Shown: piece by piece, positions 1 through 5,782 of the stretch
Layout: every line of letters begins with the position of its first letter
Numbering within the stretch: the stretch's first letter is position 1
DNA from: Flavobacterium sp.
GTDB taxonomy: Bacteria; Bacteroidota; Bacteroidia; Flavobacteriales; Flavobacteriaceae
Assembly: GCA_015478765.1 (NCBI GenBank)
Contig: JADMKR010000067.1
Location: 1 to 5,782 of the forward strand
DNA length: 5,782 bases
Direction: 5' to 3'
Notes under the pieces: model-generated
Told to the model about the DNA's origin: nothing
What the model saw: the letters and a program-made list of their open reading frames with translations, nothing else
Database searches by the model: none
Translations under genes and position numbers: made by a program

Positions 1-80
1 GCCATCTGCAATCAGGTATGTATGTCCTGAAAGTAAACGGTGATGCACTTAATTACACACACAAGATCATTATTAAATAG
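1..80 (+). CDS. C-terminal end of a T9SS-exported protein (type A sorting domain), 5' truncated by window edge
   Basis: The reading frame with codons starting at base 3 stays open for 25 residues and stops at TAG (78-80). It begins HLQSGMYVLKV and ends THKIIIK. The pattern L-x-S/P-G-M/I-Y-V-L-K-V, then a short polar stretch and a final basic K-I-I-I-K, is the classic end of the type A (Por secretion system) C-terminal sorting domain. That domain directs proteins through the type IX secretion machinery to the cell surface or medium, where it is usually removed. The catalytic or binding part of the protein lies outside the window, so its function cannot be stated. A strong terminator follows directly, so this is the last gene of its transcription unit. 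The type A tail is recognised by pattern only, but the match is good and the position at an exact C-terminus fits. Confidence 0.8.
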   Translation, partial: HLQSGMYVLKVNGDALNYTHKIIIK

Positions 81-96
81 ATTTTTGTTTTTAGTT

Positions 97-125
97 AAAA
101 AGCTGCCATCCGGCAGCTTTTTTTT
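97..125 (+). terminator. Rho-independent terminator
   Basis: Bases 97-107 (AAAAAGCTGCC) pair perfectly with 112-122 (GGCAGCTTTTT), giving an 11-bp stem with a 4-base ATCC loop. The 3' arm runs into eight consecutive T residues (118-125). It starts 16 bases after the stop codon of the T9SS cargo gene and so ends that transcript. The five A residues at the base of the 5' arm would also give a U-run to any transcript entering from the other direction, but no opposing gene is visible. Confidence 0.92.
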
Positions 126-188
126 GTGCGTTCAACTTTTTTGATTATCATTGGTTCACGCAATCATATCTAAGAAAATATCCATAAG

Positions 189-2285
189 ATGAAAATAACA
201 ACCCCTTTATTCATTGTGTTAGCGATGCAATTGACCGCACAAATCAAATATCCGACTACCGAAAAGCGAACAGTAACCGACACTTATTTCGGAACTACCG
301 TCAACGATCATTATCGTTGGCTGGAAGACGATTTATCGGCAGAAACTGCTAAATGGGTGATTGCCCAAAATCAGGTTACCGATAATTACCTTGAAACGAT
401 TCCGTTTCGCGAAGCGCTGAAGAGGCGAATGGAAGCGTTGTGGAATTACGAAAAGATATCTGCTCCGCGAACACATGGTAATTATAGCTATTATTATAAG
501 AATGACGGACTTCAGAATCAGTCGGTTTTATACAGAAAGGACAAAAATGGACGTGAAGAGGTTTTCCTGGATCCGAATACATTTTCACCCGACGGTTCGT
601 CGTCGCTCGCCGGCATCGCATTTACAAAAGACGGTTCTCGCGTGGCATACACCGTATCGGAAGCAGGCAGCGACTGGAATACATTGACAGTTCTCGACGC
701 TGTTACCAAACAACAGATAGGTGATAAAATCACAAATCTTAAATTCAGCGGAATTGCCTGGGTTGGCACTGATGGCTTCTATTATTCCAGCTATGACAAG
801 CCTAAAGGCAGCGAATTGTCGGCTCTTACCGATCAGCACAAACTATATTACCATAAAATGGACACGGGCCAAAAAGATGATAAGGTTATTTTTGGAGACA
901 CCCAAAAGCGACGCTACGTTGGCGGTCGCGTCACTGAAGATCAGCGATTCCTGGTGATTTCTGCTGCTACTTCCACATCAGGTAACGAATTATACATAAA
1001 GGATCTTTCGAAGCCAAACAGCCCTATCGTAACGATAGTGGATAATGTGTCCAATGATCATTATGTGTTGGACAACATTGGCAGTCAACTTTTCATAGTC
1101 ACCAATTTGAACGCACCAAATCAAAAGATTGTGACTGTCGATGTATCCAATCCACAACCGAAAAACTGGAAATCGCTGATTCCCGAGACAAAGGATGTTT
1201 TATCGGCATCCACCGGAATGGGATTTATATTCACCCGATATATGAAAGATGCGGTTTCGGTGGTTAAACAATATGGTTATGACGGAAAACTTATCCGTGA
1301 AATCGAGTTGCCCGGGCTAGGGTCTGCCGGTGGTTTTGATGGCCGAAAAGACGAGAAGCAGTTATACTATTCATTCACAAATTACATAAGCCCGGGGACG
1401 ATTTATTCGTATGATCCTGCCACCGGAAAATCTTTGTTATACGATCGTCCGAAGGTCGATTTCGATCCGACTGCATACGAGAGTAAGCAGGTCTTCTATA
1501 CTTCAAAAGACGGTACCAAAATACCAATGATCATAACCCACAAAAAAGGTTTGACACTGGATGGAAAAAATCCGACTATGTTGTATGGCTATGGTGGTTT
1601 CAACATCAGCCTGACTCCTTCTTTTGCGGTACCCAATGCCGTGTGGCTCGAACAGGGAGGCGTTTATGCGGTTCCAAATCTACGCGGTGGCGGTGAGTAT
1701 GGAAAGGCTTGGCATGACGCGGGAACCAAATTGCAGAAACAGAACGTTTTCGACGATTTTATCGCCGCGGCCGAATTCCTGATTAAAGAAAAATATACTT
1801 CATCTGAATATCTCGCCCTGCGCGGGGGTTCAAACGGCGGACTTCTTGTCGGTGCTGTAATGGCGCAGCGTCCCGACCTGGCAAAAGTAGCATTGCCGGC
1901 AGTTGGCGTACTCGACATGTTGCGTTACCACACGTTTACTGCGGGTGCAGGTTGGGCATATGATTATGGTACCGCGCAGGATTCCAAGGAAATGTTTGAT
2001 TACCTGTATAAATATTCACCTGTACACAATATTAAAAAGCAAAATTATCCGGCCACTTTGATAACAACCGGTGATCATGACGATCGCGTGGTGCCGGCCC
2101 ACAGCTTTAAATTTGCAGCAGTTTTACAGGAGTTTCAGCAAGGACCAAATCCGGTTTTGATCAGGATTGAGACAAATGCGGGACATGGCGCAGGCAAACC
2201 AGTGTCAAAAGTCATTGACGAGTTGGTCGATGTAATGGCGTTTACGCTGTTCAATATGGGATTCGACGAACTGCCGAGAAAGTAG
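189..2285 (+). CDS. Prolyl oligopeptidase (prolyl endopeptidase), family S9A, exported
   Basis: This is a 698-residue serine peptidase that cleaves short peptides after proline; the pig enzyme has 710 residues. Residues 1-17 form a short signal peptide (MKITTPLFIVLAMQLTA) with likely cleavage before Gln18, so a periplasmic location is inferred, as for the Elizabethkingia meningoseptica enzyme. The S9 N-terminal beta-propeller domain spans about 20-425 and opens with the family hallmark HYRWLED (41-47). The alpha/beta-hydrolase domain follows from about 430. The catalytic triad is intact: Ser548 in GGSNGG, Asp631 in DHDDRVVP and His666 in AGHGAG. Arg633, Trp589 and the YGYGGF block (466-471) match substrate-binding and oxyanion residues of the pig enzyme, and NLRGGGEYG (497-505) is also conserved. 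No Shine-Dalgarno is present; the leader is A-rich (TAAGAAAATA, 171-180). The terminator upstream makes it its own transcription unit. The family call is near certain; physiological substrates are unknown. Confidence 0.96.
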   Translation: MKITTPLFIVLAMQLTAQIKYPTTEKRTVTDTYFGTTVNDHYRWLEDDLSAETAKWVIAQNQVTDNYLETIPFREALKRRMEALWNYEKISAPRTHGNYSYYYKNDGLQNQSVLYRKDKNGREEVFLDPNTFSPDGSSSLAGIAFTKDGSRVAYTVSEAGSDWNTLTVLDAVTKQQIGDKITNLKFSGIAWVGTDGFYYSSYDKPKGSELSALTDQHKLYYHKMDTGQKDDKVIFGDTQKRRYVGGRVTEDQRFLVISAATSTSGNELYIKDLSKPNSPIVTIVDNVSNDHYVLDNIGSQLFIVTNLNAPNQKIVTVDVSNPQPKNWKSLIPETKDVLSASTGMGFIFTRYMKDAVSVVKQYGYDGKLIREIELPGLGSAGGFDGRKDEKQLYYSFTNYISPGTIYSYDPATGKSLLYDRPKVDFDPTAYESKQVFYTSKDGTKIPMIITHKKGLTLDGKNPTMLYGYGGFNISLTPSFAVPNAVWLEQGGVYAVPNLRGGGEYGKAWHDAGTKLQKQNVFDDFIAAAEFLIKEKYTSSEYLALRGGSNGGLLVGAVMAQRPDLAKVALPAVGVLDMLRYHTFTAGAGWAYDYGTAQDSKEMFDYLYKYSPVHNIKKQNYPATLITTGDHDDRVVPAHSFKFAAVLQEFQQGPNPVLIRIETNAGHGAGKPVSKVIDELVDVMAFTLFNMGFDELPRK

Positions 2286-2286
2286 A

Positions 2287-3264
2287 TTAGAATTTATATT
2301 CCAGTCCGATGCCCAGCATCTGTTTGATTTGCAAACGTGGTCCGATAGTTACCTGTTCGCCGTCGATTTCTTCTTTGGCTTTGATATCGTCATCGTAAAT
2401 CATGTGCAGACCTACATTGGCTTTGACATATTCATTGACGATGAAATCGACCAGCAGTTGCCATTCAACATCAATATTTCCGAATTTATTGATGTAATCT
2501 GTATATAAATTCAACCGATTTTCAACTTTGATATTTTTAAATATTTCCCGTTTTACATGAGTGGTTACCAGGATACCGAGTTCGGTTCTGGATTTCTCAC
2601 CTTCGCGCAGAATTAGTCCCGTCACGGGGTCAATTTCGGCAGGGGTGACGCCAAATGCACCCTGATTAGCCAATCGCTGATTTAACACCAATGTATTTTT
2701 AAGTGTCAGCGGCGAAAGGTAGATATTGATATTTTCTTCCCGGTTTGAATATTCGGCACCCACTCCGAAAAATGTATACGCTGGCGCGAATGGCATCGAG
2801 ATCGCCAAGTCGGTATTTGGGTATGCGTAACCATTGGTAAATTGAGTGTTGAAGTTAAATTTAGCCGAGTGGAACCATTTGGTGATGGTATCCTTTCGGT
2901 AACCGTAGGTTGAACTAAATTGAAATGCATCGTCGGTTTTGCGCCACTCGATGCTTTCCTGCTTATTGACGCCATACCGAACGATCAATTCATTGCTGAA
3001 TTTCGTTTTAGCGGTGCGACGAAGCCGTGTAAAAGTTCCTTTGACTAACCCGGTAATCGAGTTCACACCTCCGGCATTCCAGTTTACGAATGCAATCTCG
3101 CTTAAATCGAAGTTGATGGTGTTTTTCTTCTCCCAAGGTGATGCAGGCTTTGGAACCAAAATGGTGTCGGGAGTTTTCATTGCCACTATTAGGGTATCGG
3201 GATCCGTCTGTGAATAGGCTGAAAGAGAGAAAAAGCATACTAGTAACAATATCCGGCGCACCAT
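2287..3264 (-). CDS. DUF3078 domain-containing protein, putative outer-membrane beta-barrel
   Basis: This 325-residue exported protein has no established function. Residues 1-18 (MVRRILLLVCFFSLSAYS) form a signal peptide with cleavage likely before Gln19. Cys10 sits inside the hydrophobic core and is not a lipobox. A Pro/Thr-rich linker (about 20-45) leads into a beta-rich body with alternating polar and apolar residues. The segment FVNWNAGGVNSITG (59-72) is the feature I associate with the Bacteroidota family DUF3078. The chain ends GIGLEYKF, with a terminal Phe preceded by alternating residues, as expected for the last strand of an outer-membrane barrel. It starts 36 bp after the dxs stop on the same strand with no terminator between, so it is probably the second gene of a dxs transcript. 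Its leader is A/T-rich without a Shine-Dalgarno. The DUF assignment is from memory of the family pattern; the barrel is inferred. Confidence 0.85.
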   Translation of the reverse strand: MVRRILLLVCFFSLSAYSQTDPDTLIVAMKTPDTILVPKPASPWEKKNTINFDLSEIAFVNWNAGGVNSITGLVKGTFTRLRRTAKTKFSNELIVRYGVNKQESIEWRKTDDAFQFSSTYGYRKDTITKWFHSAKFNFNTQFTNGYAYPNTDLAISMPFAPAYTFFGVGAEYSNREENINIYLSPLTLKNTLVLNQRLANQGAFGVTPAEIDPVTGLILREGEKSRTELGILVTTHVKREIFKNIKVENRLNLYTDYINKFGNIDVEWQLLVDFIVNEYVKANVGLHMIYDDDIKAKEEIDGEQVTIGPRLQIKQMLGIGLEYKF

Positions 3265-3300
3265 AATTCAATTATTTTAGATCTGCAAAAGTCCGAATTT

Positions 3301-5067
3301 TCAATAAGCTTTGAAAATTTTTATCAGACTATCGATATCGATTTTCACAAAGCTCTGTTGATCAGCGAGGGTCCCATGTTGAATAAATGAATCGGGAATT
3401 CCAAGAATTTCAATCGGAATACGATGGTTGTAGCGAACACTGAACTCGGCGACAGAACTTCCAAAACCGCCCGCAACTACGCCATCCTCAACCGTAACAA
3501 CTCTTTCATAGGTCGAAAATATCTTTTGGAGCAACACTTCATCAAGTGGTTTTACAAACGGAAAGTCATAATGTGAGATGTGATTTAAGCCGGGTTGGTC
3601 CAAAGCGGCAAAAACATTATTTCCAATGAAACCGTTTGACAAAATCGCCACCCTATGGCCTTTTCGTAATTGTGAGGCTTTTCCGATTTCAATTTGCTGA
3701 AACGGTTTTTGCCAATTCTGTATAACGCCGCGCCCTCTTGGATATCGAATCGCAATAGGCGAATTCAAACCCAACTGCGCCGTAAAAAGAATATTGCGTA
3801 GCTCAACTTCATTCACAGGCGAGTAAATGGTCATGTTTGGGATGCACCGCAAATAGGCAACATCAAACACACCTTGATGTGTCGCACCATCTTCACCCAC
3901 AAGTCCGGCGCGGTCAATACAAAAAACCACGGGTAAATTTTGCAGTGCCACATCGTGTATCACCTGGTCGTAAGCGCGCTGCAGGAAAGTCGAATAAATG
4001 TTGCAGAAAACAATCATCCCCTGAGTTGCCATTCCGGCCGATAATGTTACAGCGTGTTGTTCGGCGATGCCAACGTCAAATGCGCGGTCGGGGAAAGCAT
4101 CCATCATGAATTTCAATGAACTTCCCGACGGCATGGCGGGTGTGATCCCGATTATCTTTTCGTTCTTTGCTGCCAATTCAACCAGTGTGAGCCCGAAAAC
4201 ATCCTGGAATTTTGGTGGCAGATGGGATTCTTGTTTTGGTAAAATATCGCCTGTCGATTTGTCGAACTTTCCCGGAGCATGATACTTAACCTGATCCTGT
4301 TCGGCTTGCGCCAATCCTTTTCCCTTGGTTGTGATGATGTGCAGGAACTTGGGTCCGCTGATTTTTTGAAGACGTTTGAGTTCTTTTATTATTGCGAAAA
4401 TATCATGGCCGTCAATCGGACCGGAATAATCAAAATTCAACGATTTGATCATGTTATTTTGCCGCGGGTTTTTTCCCGATTTAACCGCAGTCAGGTATTG
4501 TTTCAATGCACCAACGCTTGGATCGATACCGATGGCATTGTCGTTTAGAATCACGAGCAGGTTTGCATCGGTCACCCCAGCATGGTTGAGTCCTTCGAAC
4601 GCCATTCCCGCCGCAATCGATGCGTCGCCAACAACCGCTATATGATGTCTTTGGCGATTGCCTTTTAAATTGGACGCAATAGCCATCCCTAATGCCGCAG
4701 AAATAGCGGTCGATGAATGACCAACGCCAAAGCTGTCGTACTCGCTTTCGGATCGGGTGGGGAATCCCGCAATGCCGTTCCATTGACGATTGGTATCGAA
4801 ACGGTCGCGTCTGCCTGTAAGTATCTTGTGTCCATATGCTTGGTGGCCAACGTCCCAAACCAAAAGGTCATCGGGTGTGTTGAAGACATAATGTAATGCG
4901 ATTGTGAGTTCTACCACTCCGAGACTCGCCCCCAAATGTCCTTCTTTTACTGAAATGATATCGATTATAAATTCGCGAAGTTCCTTTGCAAGTCCCGGGA
5001 GTTGCTGTTGGGTGAGGCGCCTCAGATCGGATGGCGAATCGATTCCGGAAAGGAGTTCGTAAGACAT
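3301..5067 (-). CDS. dxs: 1-deoxy-D-xylulose-5-phosphate synthase
   Basis: The enzyme condenses pyruvate and glyceraldehyde 3-phosphate, using thiamine diphosphate (ThDP) and Mg2+, to make DXP. This is the first committed step of the MEP isoprenoid pathway and also feeds thiamine and pyridoxal synthesis; it is cytosolic. The protein has 588 residues against 620 in E. coli. Cofactor-domain signatures are EGHLGASLG (His44, equivalent to E. coli His49), WDVGHQAYGHKILTGRR (71-87) and GDA(147-149)...LNDN(174-177). The catalytic and substrate residues keep a constant offset of 34 from E. coli: Glu336 (370), Tyr358 (392), Arg364 (398), Arg386 (420), Asp393 (427), His397 (431), Arg444 (478). VEDGVVAGGFGS (526-537) marks the C-terminal domain. 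Two features differ from E. coli: GDA replaces GDG, and the linker around 187-213 is about 30 residues shorter. The ATG at 5067 is followed by a typical N-terminus. It is divergent from tadA and upstream of the DUF3078 gene. Confidence 0.97.
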   Translation of the reverse strand: MSYELLSGIDSPSDLRRLTQQQLPGLAKELREFIIDIISVKEGHLGASLGVVELTIALHYVFNTPDDLLVWDVGHQAYGHKILTGRRDRFDTNRQWNGIAGFPTRSESEYDSFGVGHSSTAISAALGMAIASNLKGNRQRHHIAVVGDASIAAGMAFEGLNHAGVTDANLLVILNDNAIGIDPSVGALKQYLTAVKSGKNPRQNNMIKSLNFDYSGPIDGHDIFAIIKELKRLQKISGPKFLHIITTKGKGLAQAEQDQVKYHAPGKFDKSTGDILPKQESHLPPKFQDVFGLTLVELAAKNEKIIGITPAMPSGSSLKFMMDAFPDRAFDVGIAEQHAVTLSAGMATQGMIVFCNIYSTFLQRAYDQVIHDVALQNLPVVFCIDRAGLVGEDGATHQGVFDVAYLRCIPNMTIYSPVNEVELRNILFTAQLGLNSPIAIRYPRGRGVIQNWQKPFQQIEIGKASQLRKGHRVAILSNGFIGNNVFAALDQPGLNHISHYDFPFVKPLDEVLLQKIFSTYERVVTVEDGVVAGGFGSSVAEFSVRYNHRIPIEILGIPDSFIQHGTLADQQSFVKIDIDSLIKIFKAY

Positions 5068-5086
5068 TTGTTTATTGGTTGAAAGC

Positions 5087-5094
5087 CAAATTTA
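5087..5094 (-). promoter_or_regulatory. Candidate -7 element of the dxs promoter (TAAATTTG)
   Basis: Read on the minus strand this is TAAATTTG, an exact match to the Bacteroidota -7 consensus TAnnTTTG used by the primary sigma factor. It ends 20 bases from the dxs ATG, which predicts a short leader of roughly 13-15 nt. The usual TTG near -33 is not at the normal 17-23 base spacing; the nearest upstream TTG on that strand is 30 bases away. The call therefore rests on the -7 match and its position in a 72-bp divergent intergenic region. Confidence 0.45.
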
Positions 5095-5139
5095 CGATAT
5101 TGTTTCTACTTTTACTGCTTCGGCCAACATCACTCAGCA

Positions 5140-5583
5140 ATGGACAATATTTTTACCGACGAGTATTTCATGAAGAAGGCACTACAAGAAGCCGAATCTG
5201 CTTTTGAAAAAGGCGAAATCCCGGTGGGTGCTGTTGTAGTTATCGACAATCGGATTATCGCACGTTCGCATAATTTAACCGAAATGCTGAATGACGTCAC
5301 CGCACACGCCGAAATGCAGTCGATTACGGCGGCGGCTAATTTTTTAGGCGGAAAATACCTGAAAGATTGTACTTTATATGTGACGTTGGAGCCGTGTCAA
5401 ATGTGCGCAGGTGCACTGTACTGGAGCCAAATTTCGAAGATTGTTTTCGGTGCGCGTGATGAGCAGCGCGGCTTTTTGTCGATGGGCACGAAACTTCATC
5501 CACGGACTGTCGTGATCGAAGGTGTTTTGGCAAATGAAGCATCCAGTTTAATGTTGCGGTTTTTTGAGGAGCGCCGCAAGTAA
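5140..5583 (+). CDS. tadA: tRNA-specific adenosine deaminase TadA (A34-to-I34)
   Basis: This is a 147-residue cytidine/deoxycytidylate-deaminase-fold enzyme, a usual size for TadA. It deaminates adenosine-34 of tRNA-Arg(ACG) to inosine so that one tRNA reads CGU, CGC and CGA codons, and it acts in the cytosol as a dimer. The zinc site is complete: His56 and catalytic Glu58 in TAHAEM, then Cys86 and Cys89 in LEPCQMCAGA. GEIPVGAVVV (25-34) is the conserved first strand, and KIVFGARDEQRGF lies after the second zinc motif. The upstream ATG at 5140 is preferred over the ATG at codon 11 because FTDEYFMKKALQEA forms the normal first helix. No Shine-Dalgarno is visible. It is head-to-head with dxs across 72 bp. 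A free nucleobase deaminase (guanine or cytosine) is the main alternative within this fold, but the N-D-x-T-A-H-A-E context favours TadA. Confidence 0.9.
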   Translation: MDNIFTDEYFMKKALQEAESAFEKGEIPVGAVVVIDNRIIARSHNLTEMLNDVTAHAEMQSITAAANFLGGKYLKDCTLYVTLEPCQMCAGALYWSQISKIVFGARDEQRGFLSMGTKLHPRTVVIEGVLANEASSLMLRFFEERRK

Positions 5584-5667
5584 TAATTTACCCAAGACAT
5601 TGGATTGCAGTGTAGATATTAATAGAAACTCTTTACATTTAAGGACTTATACATTAAAACAATAGCT

Positions 5668-5782
5668 ATGATAAAAAAATTACTTTTATTATTCTTCATC
5701 TCTGTAAGCGCACTTACCTCGCATTCACAAACGGTTTTTGCCTTCCCTGTGCCAGATTTGGTTCAGTGCAATTTTGAAGTAT
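5668..5782 (+). CDS. N-terminus of an exported protein, truncated by window edge
   Basis: An open frame begins at ATG 5668 and runs off the window after 38 complete codons. It starts MIKKLLLLFFISVSALTSHS: two lysines, a strong hydrophobic core, then a polar end with likely signal-peptidase cleavage before Gln21. The mature start is QTVFAFPVPDLVQCNFEV. Segments of the form P-D-L-x-x-C, followed by acidic and Phe residues, recall repeats in large flavobacterial surface proteins that end in T9SS type B sorting domains. That resemblance is weak on so few residues. It lies 84 bp after tadA on the same strand; the gap is A/T-rich with no clear terminator, so readthrough from tadA is possible. The function cannot be stated. 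Confidence 0.75.
   Translation, partial: MIKKLLLLFFISVSALTSHSQTVFAFPVPDLVQCNFEV

Noticed and set aside
81..188. Small RNA or regulatory element between the left-edge gene and the peptidase gene
   Set aside because: Apart from the terminator at 97-125, I see no conserved structure and no convincing promoter box on either strand.
4470..4640. GDA in DXS as a sign of an inactive enzyme or pseudogene
   Set aside because: The frame is intact and every catalytic and substrate residue I could place is present, including LNDN, Glu336, Asp393, His397 and Arg444. A variant motif is more likely than loss of function.
4481..4858. A 125-codon minus-strand open frame inside dxs, and several 66-92 codon frames across the window
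   Set aside because: They lie wholly within strongly supported genes in other frames, have compositions rich in Arg, Cys, His or Trp typical of shadow frames, and show no recognisable domain.
5075..5089. Inverted repeat TTGG-N7-CCAA in the dxs leader as an operator or RNA switch
   Set aside because: The arms are only 4 bases in a 72-bp region, which is likely by chance, and the sequence resembles no known riboswitch. A thiamine riboswitch would need a much longer leader than is available.
5107..5114. TACTTTTA as a tadA -7 promoter box
   Set aside because: One mismatch to the consensus, and the nearest TTG (5079-5081) is 25 bases upstream. It is too weak to annotate as a feature, though it may still be the real site.
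5592..5603. CCAA-GACA-TTGG hairpin after tadA as a terminator
   Set aside because: The stem is only 4 bp and no T-run follows.
5634..5641. TACATTTA as a -7 promoter box for the right-edge gene, with TTG at 5605-5607
   Set aside because: The last base differs from TAnnTTTG and the spacer to the TTG is 26 bases, longer than the usual 17-23. Such A/T-rich matches are expected by chance here.

Overview
The window looks like ordinary chromosomal sequence from a member of the Bacteroidota, most likely Flavobacteriaceae (Flavobacterium or a close relative). Four signs point that way. The left edge ends in a type IX secretion (T9SS) type A sorting tail. Secreted proteins have signal peptides ending just before Gln. 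Start codons lack a Shine-Dalgarno sequence and have A/T-rich leaders. The dxs leader carries an exact copy of the Bacteroidota -7 promoter element (TAnnTTTG). Base composition is moderate (by eye in the low-to-mid 40s % GC) and even throughout. I see no insertion sequence, integrase, tRNA, rRNA, CRISPR array or long repeat.

Layout from left to right: (1) the last 25 codons of a T9SS-exported protein (+), closed by a strong intrinsic terminator; (2) a complete exported prolyl oligopeptidase of family S9A (+); (3) a DUF3078-like, probably outer-membrane protein (-), convergent with the peptidase and separated from it by one base; (4) dxs, encoding 1-deoxy-D-xylulose-5-phosphate synthase (-), 36 bp upstream of the DUF3078 gene and probably cotranscribed with it; (5) a 72-bp divergent intergenic region with a candidate dxs promoter; (6) tadA, the tRNA adenosine-34 deaminase (+); (7) the first 38 codons of another exported protein (+) that runs off the right edge.

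The genes do not form one pathway. dxs supplies the first committed step of MEP isoprenoid synthesis and tadA makes inosine-34 in tRNA-Arg. The peptidase trims proline-containing peptides in the periplasm, and the two edge genes belong to the secreted or cell-surface proteome. I found no convincing undescribed multi-gene system. The points most worth a second look are the compact DXS (an internal linker about 30 residues shorter than in E. coli, and GDA in place of the GDG cofactor motif), the tight dxs-DUF3078 pairing, and the one-base convergent junction with no visible terminator. All intergenic stretches are shorter than about 110 bp.
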